Assembly: GCA_003508835.1 (NCBI GenBank)
Contig: PUFA01000034.1
Coordinates: 8,210,501 to 8,274,500 of the forward strand
DNA from: Eonycteris spelaea
Lineage: Eukaryota; Chordata; Mammalia; Chiroptera; Pteropodidae
Length of the DNA: 64,000 nt
Direction: 5' to 3'
Both the position numbers and the translations under genes were made by a program. Numbering within the stretch: position 1 is the first letter of the stretch; each line of letters opens with the position of its first letter. Positions 42,401 to 51,480 of this stretch are shown in pieces. The notes below the pieces were generated by a model. That model was not told the origin of the DNA. It did not search any database and saw only the letters and a list, made by a program, of their open reading frames with translations.

Positions 42401-45400
42401 AGGTGATAAGACCAATGAGTAACTCAGAGGTTAGGGGGGTGGGGAAGAATCCCATAGGTTAGTGGTGGGAGGAGAAATGTGCATAAAGAATTAAAGTACA
42501 GAGAGTTCACAGCTCCATGAGGTCCGCGGACCAGCTGCATGGGCCCCCACTGGGGAGGGGAGAGCTGGGAGGTGGGCAGTGGCAAATCTGTCTGACACGA
42601 CGGTGCCCACCCAGAATTCTCTTGTTATCTTGTGACCTCACAAGATTTCCTAAGTGGTAGTTCTCCAGATTCTGTAAGCATAGGTTTTTACTCAACTGGA
42701 TATAGATTAAAGCATAAAAAAGAAATAAAGACAACTCTAAGAGTTCACAATGAAAATTGAATTACTGCCTCTTACTCTATTGATTAAAACTGAACAATCC
42801 TGTAAACATTATTAAATTATAAAGATTACTCAGAACACAGACAGTATTGAATCTGGCAACAGCGATAATATATGGAGGAATTAAAAAAATATGCTAACCC
42901 CAACTAGGTCTAGAACCGCTGAGTAATTCCTGAAACATCAGTGTAGATGTACAGGTGCACTGATGTTGGCTCTGCCCTTCCCTTCCCCCAGGCTCCTCAG
43001 TGGCTGGAGAGCGATTCGTGTCAGAAATGTGAGCAGCCTTTTTTCTGGAATATAAAGCAGATGTGGGACACGAAGACACTGGGGTTGCGACAGGTAAGTA
43101 GCCAGCAGTGACTCACACCGTGTTCATCACGTACTTTATTATGGGTGTAATTAACCTCTCATTTTGTTTGGCATCACTTTTCCCTATAACTGCTCTTCAT
43201 TCCTTCTGTTTTTGATCACTATCATCGTGTGACTAATGATCAGCAAGACCTTCCTGGGGCCAGGGAGACTGTTACCTAACCATCCCGTTGCTCGCCCCAC
43301 ACTGGGAGAGCTCAGACGTGTAGAAGACCAGAGAGTCTGTCTGTGAATAGATACAGATCTTTCAGTTTAAGACTATTACTTATTAAAGTGTTTCTGTTAG
43401 CTAAGCACAAAATTAGAATAAATTAGGACATATAATTACAAGCCTTGTGCTTTCACAGACAGAAAGTAATACCCTGGAATACTCTGACACTAAGAATTTT
43501 AGATGATTTGTGAATTGTACTATATAAGTACACCAGGAATATTTTTTGTTTTATAAATTAAAGAAACATGTCCCAAATAGCCTGTAGATTTCAAAGATGC
43601 TCTTATCACTAGGTATTCATGTAATACTAAAGTTCTACAAAAAATATATATTTCTACAGCAGCCTTGAAGGTAGCCACTCACTCAGGTTGAATATGAATT
43701 TGTGCAGGTGAGTAAAAAAGAATGCTGATTTTATTCCTTTGATTACTGGTTATACCTCTAGGAAGGATTGGCCTAAAGTTTGTGTGTGTTGATAAACTTT
43801 CTTTGATTTTACTTACAAAGCTATTCTCCAACAAGGTCTAACCTGAGACTGGTAGGTAAAGCAGGGGTGTTTTAGCACTCAAGCTAGTGCTCTGAAGTAG
43901 CACCTCAATTCTCTCATTAGCCTAGTTCTCACGATGCATGTCTGGTGATAACTAGTGGGTTGTAATTGATGGGCGAACTCATTCCTACTTCTAAAGGAAA
44001 CACAAAGAAATGAATTTTTCTCCTATGAGTTAATAGGAGAGAGAGGAAACGAATAGGCCACTAAACTTTTAGTGGCAAAAGAATATGTTAAAATAAGTAA
44101 TAATAAGTGGACTGCTTTGGAATGTTCTTGAACCTTATTTCCAGAGTCACAGTTTGAAAGACTAAAATAAATAGTAAAACATTTGGTTATGGATATTTGT
44201 TTCTTAATGAGGGTATATTACATGTAAAACTTTATTGCAAAATTTTTCTTTAACATAGGAGTGAATAAATTTTTCCTTCCCACAACTCTCTAGTTTAGGC
44301 TTCTGATTGAACTTAAACTTGGTTTTAATGTTTGTTATGACATCACGACAGGTAACATGAATGAACAAAGAACTGTGCTTGACCAATAAAGTGATGTTGT
44401 TTATAAATCCTTGAGGAATGTTGAAATTGTCTTAACCTTTTGTGTGCTAGTTGCTGCATTGAAATGGGGTGGTTATAACTCAAGGCAAGCCCTCCCACTC
44501 CCACTCCCCTACTCTAAAGGGAAACCGTGTGCATTAAAGCGAAGTCAAACCCTCTTTTTCCTCCTTCCTGTGGTCCTGAAGCATCACTGCAGGAAATGCG
44601 GGCAGGCCGTCTGTGGGAAGTGCAGCAGCAAGCGCTCAAGCTACCCCGTCATGGGCTTCGAGTTCCAGGTCCGGATGTGCGATTCCTGTTACGACTCCAT
44701 CAAAGAGGAGGAGTGAGTGTTTGCGCATCCCTGTCGTACTGTGCATCTGAAATGGGAAGGGTGAGCCCGAGACACAACACGGGCATCCTGTCGTCTCTTC
44801 CCAATTTCATAAATGACTTCTAAAGAAAGGTTCCATCCTAGCTTCATGACTTAAGACAAAACACTGCAAGGATGATGTTGGTAGGACCAGCCCAACAGTC
44901 AAGTGTGCCGTCTTGAGCCCATGCCACTCGGTGCTGTGCAGGGTCAAGGCCACGTGCACACTGATGCAGTGGCTGAGTTGGCTCTCTCCAAAAGCATCCC
45001 TTGCTCCTACTTGGGAAAACATCTAGATACCAACATTTTTCTTCCACCAAAATCGGATCTAGCAATCTGTTCTTAAATAACTATTTGTACATAAGACAGA
45101 TCTGTCTGCTCCTCACTCTGTCCTGGCTCAGGCAAATCCATCAGAGCAGAACCATCATTGCCTCTTCCTTCCCTTTGAATCATCTTTGAAAGTAGTAGAC
45201 GGGCAGAGGCCCGAGTTGGAAAGCTGGTGGGCACCATCCGTGTCGGTCGGTGAGCTGACGACGGAGGCTAAGGCTGTGGGCTTCGAAGCAGAGTCAGGGC
45301 CAGTGCTGCAGGGGAGCACTGCTCCCCCAATGCCAGAGGGGTTCGGGCGAAGCCTGCAGCCTTCTTGTGGATGTTTGGCCCACGCCGTGTGATCTCACGC

Positions 45401-47023
45401 AGTGCAGTTCTGTGCTATCGGTTCCTGTTTTTATGTTTAGGGACATATGACCTTTCCACTAAAAAAAAAAAAAAAAAGTTGTATAAATCTTTTATAAAAC
45501 AGTCTTGCAACTTATCATGCTTTCTTCATCCTCTCATTATAAAGCTAGCTTTCAAAACTATAGCCACATTTTGGGGAGCAAATTTTAACACTATATGTGT
45601 AGCTGACCCTTGAACAGTGGGGAGGGGGTGGTTAAGGGTGCCAGCCCCTGTGCTGTCAAAAATTCGAGTATAACTTTAGACTTTCCCACAACCTACTAAT
45701 AGCCTGCAGTTGACTGGAAGCCTTAACGATAACATAAATAGTCAGCACACGCTTTGTATGTCATATGTATTATGTCCTGTATTCTTACAATTAAGTAAGC
45801 TAGAGAAAAAATGTCATTAAGAAAATCGTAAGGAAGAGAAAAATACATTTACAGTGCTGCACATATTTAATGAAAAAAATTTGCATAAAAGTGGATCCAA
45901 ACCAGTGTTGTTCAGGGGTCAGCTGTGTACATGTTGCTAAGAAACGTCTTAGCTCTAGGTACAGTCGGCTGTTTGAAATGGTCTCTTTTCTCTTTGTTAG
46001 TCGAACTTCTCTAGCAACCTTTCATGAAGGAAAACATAACATTTCCCACATGTCCATGGACGTTGCTAGGGGACTGATGGTGACCTGTGGGACGATCTGT
46101 GGGTACCTGTGAGTGGTAAGGTATGCTTTAATTGTCTCAATTAGCGTCTCAGTGTAGATCGCTCCCTCTTCTCGCTGTAGTGGGTGTGAGACATTTCGAG
46201 TCCTGTCTCGCCCTCTGATTGGCAGGCTTGCCTTCCATCTTCATGAGCATCCTATAGTATAACCAGGTGAAAACCCTGAGTAACACTTGGTGCATCGTTT
46301 TACTTTAAGAAACCTTTCTGTCTGCAAAAAAAGAAAAAGTGAAAAAAAGAAAAAAGAAAACTCTGAATAACAAACCGCATGCTTGTGATTCACCTCCCCT
46401 GGGCCTTGCTCCCTTTGCCTTGCCCGTCAGGGCCTGGCACCCCCTATCACCGTCCGGCTGAGGTAGCCCAGGGTTCCAGGTCCCCAGCTGGTGGGGCCTT
46501 AGCTGACCCCTCGCTCTGGTCACAGTTTGCATGTTAACGCTCCTTGCATCCTGTGCAGGGGACTTTCCACTTGTAAGAAGTGACCACACATTTTTTTGTG
46601 AAGTCCCTGGGCTGCTAACAACAGAAACCAAAAGTAACTGTCGTATACTTAGTACCACTCTTCAGCTGTGAAACTGACATATTTTATTTCATAATTTAAA
46701 AAATGGGCTCTTAGCTAGTGGGCTTCTTAAAAAAAAACAATCAGTTTATAGTAAAACATTATAATATCACTCTTGAGGATCAAGATACTACTTAAAATCT
46801 TCCTTCATGTTTTTGTGAACTCGTAGTTTGATCACTGTGATTTTGAGGAGGTTTCATGGTGAAAGAGGAGAATGAGCCAGGTCGCCCGCTGTCTGTCTCA
46901 GGGTTGGCTTCCCGTGTAGCCCGGGTGACCAGTGCCGCCTTCTCCGCATCTTGTTTCTTGCAGATCTGGGACATGACGCCTGTGGTGGGCTGCAGCCTGG
47001 CCACCGGGTTCTCTCCACACTGA
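9650..47023 (+). CDS. WDFY1: WDFY1 (FENS-1), WD-repeat and FYVE-domain protein, 12 coding exons
   Basis: Twelve exons with GT/AG boundaries join to 1231 nt; mammalian WDFY1 needs 1233 nt for 410 residues plus stop. The product has six WD repeats, a FYVE zinc finger (about residues 281-352, exons 9-10) and a seventh WD repeat, ending [10 protein letters not shown]. It binds phosphatidylinositol 3-phosphate and sits on early endosomes; it is reported to recruit TRIF to TLR3 and TLR4. The sequence matches WDFY1 rather than its paralogue WDFY2 (for example [10 protein letters not shown] at the start and [15 protein letters not shown] in exons 5-6). All eight FYVE cysteines are present. Exons 7 and 11 each lack one base. 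Read literally, the exon 7 break shifts frame at about residue 208 and gives a stop at 43053-43055, removing FYVE. Gene identity is firm; intactness is uncertain. Confidence 0.95.
13265..13468 (+). mobile_element. MER5A-like hAT-Charlie remnant
   Basis: It starts cagtgattctcagcc and contains gacatttggcaatatctgga and 'gtcaatagtgccaaggctg' in the order of the MER5A consensus as I remember it. Short non-autonomous hAT elements of this type are old and shared among placental mammals. Confidence 0.7.
13501..13690 (+). mobile_element. MER20-like hAT-Charlie element
   Basis: The ends are agtgcttctcaaact and ttgtgaaccactg, which are inverted to each other, with near-matching 8-base flanks (ctctaaaa and ctctacaa). 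Internal phrases such as gcatcagaatcacatgga and gctgatgctgctggtcctgg match MER20 as remembered. MER20 copies have been reported as regulatory elements in endometrial cells, but nothing here shows activity. Confidence 0.7.
15055..15290 (+). mobile_element. MIR SINE, near full length
   Basis: The order is tRNA-like head and core ('ctggacccagactgccagtttgaatccc'-type), then tcatttgcaaaatggagata, ctagctcatagggtt and a tail giving agcacatagcacagcgccc. This is the standard MIR layout in sense orientation. Confidence 0.8.
18701..18744 (+). repeat. (TTG)n and (TTA)n compound microsatellite
   Basis: About five TTG units are followed directly by about ten TTA units with one slip in the middle. Confidence 0.95.
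22068..22092 (+). repeat. (AAAC)n microsatellite
   Basis: About six perfect tetranucleotide units. Confidence 0.95.
23965..24032 (+). CDS. WDFY1: WDFY1 exon 2
   Basis: Acceptor CCACAG, donor GTACGT. The 68 nt encode [22 protein letters not shown], the WD-dipeptide end of repeat 1 and the start of repeat 2. Intron 2 (24033-28721) follows. It includes a MIR at about 26525-26655, a MER-type remnant at about 26660-26850 and an L1 tail at 27640-27800. Confidence 0.95.
26525..26850. mobile_element. MIR fragment followed by a MER-type DNA-transposon remnant
   Basis: From 26570 the phrase ttgatgaggaaactgaggcc and the sequence after it are characteristic of MIR. From about 26665 the phrases gtgcaaagggccagacagta, tttgtgggccaaacagtctc and ctttatttacaaaactaga match a common mammalian medium-reiteration element whose exact name I cannot recall. 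Confidence 0.6.
27640..27800 (+). mobile_element. L1 3' end, sense, bat-type
   Basis: The run from 'gtaaaggggatcaaatatttggtggc' to 'gtcactccaataattttaa' is, in reverse complement, a diverged copy of the same tail seen at 59431-59647. I associate this L1 3' UTR with bats from memory. Confidence 0.65.
28722..28795 (+). CDS. WDFY1: WDFY1 exon 3
   Basis: Acceptor CGGCAG, donor GTAGGT. The 74 nt encode (S)[18 protein letters not shown] then DDGAVM. Frame and length fit the family; the change from Ile to Val and Asn to Asp against human is mild. Confidence 0.95.
29340..30375 (-). mobile_element. Old L1 LINE, 3' part of ORF2 and 3' UTR, antisense, with an insertion
   Basis: Phrases such as accataaaattcaccatttt, attgccaacacttgttattt and ttgatttgcctttccctaat are the reverse complement of an L1 3' region. 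The run is broken cleanly at about 29779-29970 by an unrelated sequence, after which L1 resumes (atgttgctatgaatatttgt). The intron segment 28796-29340 is otherwise mostly unique. Confidence 0.8.
29778..29972 (+). repeat. Unidentified sequence inserted in L1, copy A of an inverted pair
   Basis: About 190 bases, starting tgtccctttccactga and ending catgatattccta, match the reverse complement of 30760-30942 over nearly the whole length. Long identical blocks include catacccttgaacca-type and aataaatgcacagccactgc. Copy A has an extra 9 bases near 29906. The family is not recognised. Confidence 0.85.
30376..30413 (+). repeat. T38 homopolymer
   Basis: 38 consecutive T residues. On the right they abut an antisense L1 ORF2 reverse-transcriptase fragment (about 30414-30540), so they may be the tail of a minus-strand retroinsertion. 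Confidence 0.95.
30414..30540 (-). mobile_element. L1 ORF2 fragment (reverse transcriptase region)
   Basis: The minus-strand translation contains [13 protein letters not shown], resembling the conserved 'GLDGF.GEFY' stretch of L1 reverse transcriptase. It is a short, non-functional fragment. Confidence 0.7.
30760..30942 (-). repeat. Unidentified sequence, copy B of an inverted pair
   Basis: This is the partner of 29778-29972 in opposite orientation, about 800 bases away. It is flanked by the direct octamer ctgtaaat at 30748-30755 and 30943-30950, which could be a target-site duplication. No clear terminal inverted repeat was found. Confidence 0.85.
31244..31298 (+). CDS. WDFY1: WDFY1 exon 4
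   Basis: Acceptor TTGTAG, donor GTAATT. The 55 nt encode [18 protein letters not shown] and one base of Ala. Intron 4 (31299-32725) holds a short TG/TA-rich repeat at about 31597-31665 and nothing else I can name. Confidence 0.95.
32726..32876 (+). CDS. WDFY1: WDFY1 exon 5 (WD repeat 3 and start of 4)
   Basis: Acceptor CTACAG, donor GTATCC. The 151 nt encode [30 protein letters not shown] and [14 protein letters not shown]. The reading frame is open and closely conserved. Confidence 0.95.
34348..34877 (-). mobile_element. piggyBac-type non-autonomous element with PGBD4-like ORF start
   Basis: The 530-base element is bounded by TTAA on both sides (34344-34347 and 34878-34881). Read inward, the ends are CTCATTTCCTGTTTAG and CCCGTTTCCCGTTTGC, inverted repeats differing only by transitions. 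On the minus strand an ATG at 34621-34619 opens a frame beginning [13 protein letters not shown] and, 5 residues later, [10 protein letters not shown], which resembles the N-terminus of human PGBD4 as I remember it. After about 30 codons the frame leaves transposase-like sequence, as expected of an internal deletion derivative. It probably belongs to the MER75-like group. Confidence 0.85.
34940..35052 (+). CDS. WDFY1: WDFY1 exon 6 (WD repeat 4)
   Basis: Acceptor TCCACAG, donor GTGGGC. The 113 nt encode [36 protein letters not shown] and one base of Gly. Identical to the remembered human peptide. Intron 6 (35053-36829) shows no named repeat. Confidence 0.95.
36830..36955 (+). CDS. WDFY1: WDFY1 exon 7 (WD repeat 5), one-base frame break
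   Basis: Acceptor CCCCAG, donor GTGAGT. It reads GSIACLWW and then, if one G is supplied at about 36851-36852 (TGGTGGACC instead of TGGTGGGACC), [20 protein letters not shown] then [14 protein letters not shown]. The exon is 126 nt; splice phases need 127. Everything else matches family sequence. Confidence 0.92.
37981..38086 (+). CDS. WDFY1: WDFY1 exon 8 (WD repeat 6)
   Basis: Acceptor TTGCAG, donor GTAAGA. The 106 nt encode [20 protein letters not shown] and [15 protein letters not shown], ending repeat 6 in the VWN position of the WD dipeptide. Confidence 0.95.
38087..42991 (+). other. WDFY1: WDFY1 intron 8 (about 4.9 kb)
   Basis: Contains a MIR at about 38505-38640, an L1-like antisense patch at about 38690-38890, a small CpG-rich patch at about 39030-39190, a MIR-like stretch at about 40970-41100 and a well-delimited hAT element at 41757-41968. 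No exon-like frame stands out. Confidence 0.65.
41757..41968 (+). mobile_element. Non-autonomous hAT element with 8-bp target duplication
   Basis: Ends are CAGCGGTCCCCAACC and, inverted, CAGAGGTCGCCATCC (12 of 15 alike), flanked by ctttaatc and ctttaaac (7 of 8 alike). Internal phrases such as cctatgagaatctaa and ctgctgtgcggcctggttcc belong to a repeat common in placental mammals whose Repbase name I do not recall. It is an internally deleted copy. Confidence 0.8.
42992..43093 (+). CDS. WDFY1: WDFY1 exon 9 (first half of FYVE domain)
   Basis: Acceptor CCCCAG, donor GTAAGT. The 102 nt encode [20 protein letters not shown] and [14 protein letters not shown], giving the first CxxC zinc pair (SCQKC). 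With the exon 7 break left uncorrected, the shifted frame stops inside this exon at 43053-43055. Confidence 0.95.
44582..44712 (+). CDS. WDFY1: WDFY1 exon 10 (second half of FYVE domain)
   Basis: Acceptor CTGAAG after a pyrimidine-rich tract, donor GTGAGT. It encodes [20 protein letters not shown] and [20 protein letters not shown]. Together with the RQ of exon 9 this gives the R(Q)HHCRKCG signature that binds PI3P and the remaining six zinc cysteines. Confidence 0.95.
45601..45925. mobile_element. MER2-like Tigger element
   Basis: Ends are agctgacccttgaacagtg and, inverted, cagctgacccctgaacaaca. Internal phrases tactaatagcctgcagttga, ggaagccttaacgataacat and attaagaaaatcgtaaggaa follow MER2 (TcMar-Tigger) as remembered. 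It lies in WDFY1 intron 10. Confidence 0.8.
46001..46108 (+). CDS. WDFY1: WDFY1 exon 11 (start of WD repeat 7), 3' end altered
   Basis: Acceptor TTGTTAG. It encodes (D)[18 protein letters not shown] then [13 protein letters not shown], after which the expected DRIVK is not found. The literal frame runs ICGYL and stops at TGA 46110-46112. With one base supplied after 46094 and the donor GTGAGT at 46109, length and phase fit the family (108 against 109 nt) but the last five residues would read DLWVP. A second possible donor, GTAAGG at 46116, leaves the TGA inside the exon. The 3' boundary is therefore uncertain. Confidence 0.8.
46964..47023 (+). CDS. WDFY1: WDFY1 exon 12 (C-terminus)
   Basis: Acceptor CTTGCAG. 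It encodes [19 protein letters not shown] and the stop TGA at 47021-47023, the closing strand and WD dipeptide of repeat 7. Identical to the remembered human C-terminus. Confidence 0.95.
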   Translation: MWDMTPVVGCSLATGFSPH

Positions 47024-50000
47024 TCCGGGCGCTGGCGAGGTCTGCACCTTCCCCCCGGCAGCCCTTCCCTGTGGCGCCACAGCCCCTGTCCCGGGGACCA
47101 GCAGGAGCCACTTAAACACAGAGCAACATTTTTCAAAAGGAAAAAGCGGAAAGGTGTGTTTCGGGCATTTGCGGAACTACCTGTGGGAGTGCCTGATACG
47201 GAGAAGGTCCTCTCTAGTGGTCCCAGGAGGATCGGAACTCCTTCAGCGAAGCTCCCCGTGGACAGCGAGCGAACGTGTCCTCCAAACTTATCCTAGTGGG
47301 AGTTTCAGAGAAGAAATGTTGACTGTTAACGCCTAGAACTTTGTTAAAGCGGTTGCAGTTCACACACACTTCCCCCGAGAGCCGCTGGCTCTCCACGTGC
47401 TCCCTGCCGTTGGAGCAGGAATGGGGGAAAGCCTCGTTCTCTCTTTCTTGAGGGGTGCAGTAGGAACTTAAGAACCCAGGGGTCTCCCCTTACGTACTGG
47501 TAGGATGTGACTGTGCTTTATACTTAGTTATTGACAAACTTCTTAAAGATACTTGTTCTCTTCAGGTAGCACCATTCCCTGCACCTGGTGTCTTGCCCGC
47601 TTCACTTGCTTCTGCTGGTCATGGCAGCATGGGTGACCCTCACGGTCTCTGTGACTTGTGACATTTCTTCCAAGACAGCCCACATTCTTCCTAACCCCCA
47701 CATGTGTTCTAGAGACAAAACGTTTTTATGGTGCTGTTACCCCAGGAGTCACACAAGCCTCCTGACTTCTCTTTTGCAGTTAGTAATGAGTAAGGGGAAA
47801 CCCAGCTTCCAGCGTGAGTGTGATGGGGAATGACCAGTCTGTTCCATGGAACAGCCCCGTCCTGACCAACACATTGTGTTTCTGGGTCCAAGATGAGCCC
47901 CTGTGATACTGTGGCAATTTAATATACCCCTCTGACAAGAACTCCAAAGTTTTTAAAATTATGTTGACTTAGAGGCTAACTCATATTATTACTGTCTCAC
48001 AGAAGGAAATGGGTGACCCAGAGCAGCGATCGTTAGCCAGGTCCTGCACAGTAATTCCCAACGGGTGAAGCACTTTCACAACAACTTGCACAATCTCTTG
48101 TGACACATGGTGTTTTAAAGGGTTTTGGCCACTTAGTACCAGGATGGGGAAGAGGTGGGGGTGAAGAACCTACTTTTAATATTCAAATATTTATTTGTTT
48201 GATTGTTTTTAACAATAGTACATATATCTACTGCTTTAGGACTGTGTAAGGGAGTGGAGAGAGGCCTACTTGTTTTAAGGACAAATTTAAAAATAGCAAC
48301 AGTATTTTCGTTAGTCTTAATAATGGATAGTGATGAAAACTCACTACTGCATTACTGTGTTGGGGTCATATCAAGACCACATGGTCATTTTATATGACAC
48401 ACCTAAGGACTAAATCTGGTTTTTAAAACAGCTAAGAGGGACTATAGCATTTGACAGGCAATGAAACTAAGATGTCTTGATGGACAAGTGACAGAAATAA
48501 GAAGGAAAGGGAGATCGGTCACATCCTGTTTTAGAATTATCTGCATTAAAAGTTGACTTGCCTTGAGAAATAAGACAAGGGTTTTGTCACTCCTTATAAT
48601 TTTTGTGTCATATCACCTGAAAAAGATGGTTCCTTTAAGAATTTCTGTGCTTTTTGGAAAATGTGCATTACTAACATAGTCTGGAAGAAAAATTGAGCGA
48701 CGGTAACTTTTAAATGGCGGTGTTGAATGTCAGCTTGAGTTCAGTTACTGGTTCAGCCCACACAAAGGCGCTCTCCTGGGGATTTTACGGAGTCCTAAAA
48801 GGAAAATAGAATATGATCAATTCCTTGCCACATGGAAGAGTGCCGAACTGTGGTTTTGTTTTCCTTTATTCTGTAAAATGTGATTTTTTTTTAATGCCTG
48901 TGATAGAATGAGCAGAGCATCACAGCTGCCAAGAATATGCCATAGCCTTCAAACATTTTTCCTTTAAAATCTTTTTAATGAAAAACCCCAGGGTTCCGTA
49001 GAGACTGTAAGGTTGTTGCAGCGCCTCCTAGGGGTTAAGCGAATATAAATCAAGGAGGAAATGACTTGTGTGGAGCGTGGTGTCCGGAAAAGGAAAGGAG
49101 AACGTTTCAGTGTGGTTTTCTCTCCATCCGAGCCTGTTATCATTTATGTTTGAAAACACACATGGCAGGCTTGTCTTGTCTCTGTCACACACTAGGTAGC
49201 AAAGGGGGTAATATTTTTTATAGAAGTGGGCAAAAATTATTTTCTCAATTTTACTGACTGGGCACATAAGGAAAGTATAGCTAAGCCTGTAGTTATTGCC
49301 TTATTTTGACTCCATTACTCTCAGACGGGTCATTTAAAATAGTTCTTTAAGTAACAGTGGCTGGTTTTTCCATTCCTGAATATTTACGCTAATTTGTACA
49401 AATAGGAATTAAAAAGTGCAGAAGTTAGAGAAGATCTTTGTATTTAGATCTAGTAAGTATGGGATAAGAAAATGACATTTTTTTTTCATTTTAAACATGT
49501 TTTTAAATTGCCCTTTTTTAGTACAAATGACAGAAATCCCCCTGTAGCGTTAGTGGACACATTATTTATCTCATTGTACATCTCCGTTCGCTATGCCCTC
49601 GTTCAGTCCTGCTGCGTGAGGATATAAACGAGATATATTGCTTTAGGATGTGCCACTTTGTTCTTCCCCTAAAGAATTCAGTTTGCTAGCTTCCACGTTT
49701 TTAAACGGTTGAAACTGGCTTACATGTAATAAACATTATACTGGCTCAGACCAAGGAGATATTTTCTAAAATTGCTTTCTACTTCTGTTACTGGATCTGG
49801 TGTCTCTTAAAATGTAAGAAACCAGTCACTTACTATTAATGGTAACCCATCTGCTCATTATAAATGTGAGATTTAACAAATAAGTAATACATGCTATATT
49901 TATTCCAGTGTCTATTGCTTACTTGTTAATTGTGAGCAGATTGTTGAATGCCAGCTCTATTTTCTGCAGTTTATTATACAGTAACTCTTTGAGCAAGTTG

Positions 50001-50065
50001 AAGTTTAATTGTGCAACAAATTTATATTAGAATACAATAAAGTGTTTTTCTCAATAGTCTTTTTT
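47024..50065 (+). other. WDFY1: WDFY1 3' UTR (probable)
   Basis: About 3 kb of largely repeat-free DNA follows the stop codon, in line with the long 3' UTR of WDFY1. AATAAA hexamers at 49728-49733 and 50036-50041 are candidates for the polyadenylation signal; the second is followed by a T/G-rich stretch (gtgtttttctc, gtcttttttgac). Another AATAAA at 50242-50247 lies further on. The end point is inferred. Confidence 0.6.
50036..50041 (+). promoter_or_regulatory. WDFY1: Candidate polyadenylation signal of WDFY1
   Basis: Canonical AATAAA with a downstream T/G-rich element within about 30 bases, at the end of the repeat-free 3' UTR. Confidence 0.5.
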
Positions 50066-51084
50066 GACTGGAGAAGCAGGGCAATATTGATTAGTACATT
50101 TATTTATCTTAGTACTGATTGTGTTTCTATAAGATACGGTGCCCTGCCTCTCCTAGAGAGCTGGAAGACTGTCCTTTTCTTCTACATGTGGGTTCTGTTT
50201 TTGTGTTTTGTTTTGTTTTGTTTTTTTGAGAATATGCATACAATAAAATGTTCCTCGCTTGTTACTCTGTTGCTTAATTTAGCTTTTGTTGTGTTTGCTC
50301 TGGACACAGGGCAGTCATAGTAGCCACCACGTGCTTAGCATCCTCTGTGTGCTGGGCGCTCTATCTATGTTATATTATCCAATCCTAGCAGGACCTCTGC
50401 CAGGCATCGGGGTCCTCACTCACAGCCGAGAAAACCAAGAGGAAAGATGCTGTCTGTCTGTCCGTCGGACTTGAAAGCACATGTCTTCCCCGCGCCACCT
50501 GCCTTAATGCGCTAGTGTGGAACGAGTGTTTTATGTAAGGAAAGTGGGTATTCTCTCTTCTGAAGTTTGTGAAGCCCGGAGTCAGATTGCTCAGGACGCC
50601 GAGGTTCTGGGAGCGTGCCGAACTGCAAAGGGACGCCGCCATCCGGTCCCGTCTCCACCGCAGCAGCTGCCTCGTCAATGAACACGGGGTGGTTCTGACC
50701 TAGGGGAAGTGCTTCCTCAGCGTCACTGATAAGTCGATCTAGAAATCAGAATGGCAGTTTACCATGCTATTTGAAAAAAGATACAGCTTTATTTTCTCTC
50801 ATCATCAAAATAATGTTTTTTATTATAATGAAAGGAAAATAAAAAGATAATACCAAAAAGTATGAAAAGATTTTTCCTTTTATTGTTATTTTTAAAAGAG
50901 AAAACACATTTTAATTATATAAGTATGCATAGAAATTTCACCAAAAAATGAGACTCTAGGAGGCCGGATGATTTTTTTTAAATCCCCTGTCCTGCCATCC
51001 AGGGAAAATACTGTTAAACTTAGCGCTATGTTTCCAGTGTCTTTTTAAATGCATGTATACATATATAACACACACTTATGGAAT

Positions 51085-51480
51085 ATATTTTTAATGGGGC
51101 CATGCTTTTTTCCCCCCACTTGATAGGTTTCCCATGTCAGAAAATAGAACTCCACGTTGCATTTGTAGTTAGCCCTGTGCGTCCTCACACGCACTGACCG
51201 GATTGCCAGTCTCCGGCCCTTTGAGGTTAGGTCAGGCCATGTGACTTGTTCTAGCCAGTGACTTTCAGGCAGAAGCATTAATTGCAGGTGAGAGGCTCAG
51301 TCACAACTGTTTTTTCCACGGAGGTCACGAAGCACATGTTGGTGCGAAGTGGGACATTGAACCATCCCATGGACCTGCAGTGGACTTTGCATGAGGGAAA
51401 AATAAGTCCACTGTGTTAGTCCACTGAGGTAGGGGTATGCGCACGTGTGTTTTACCTACAGCATAATCTGGCTGGACAGC
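51085..51480. mobile_element. MLT1/MaLR LTR remnant
   Basis: Phrases such as aggccatgtgacttgttcta and acctacagcataatctggct are typical of MLT1-group LTRs of ERVL-MaLR retroelements. No internal coding sequence accompanies it, so it is a solo LTR. Confidence 0.6.

Noticed and set aside
9650..47023. Assignment of the gene to the paralogue WDFY2
   Set aside because: Diagnostic stretches ([36 protein letters not shown]) fit WDFY1, and MRPL44 lies next door as in human 2q36.
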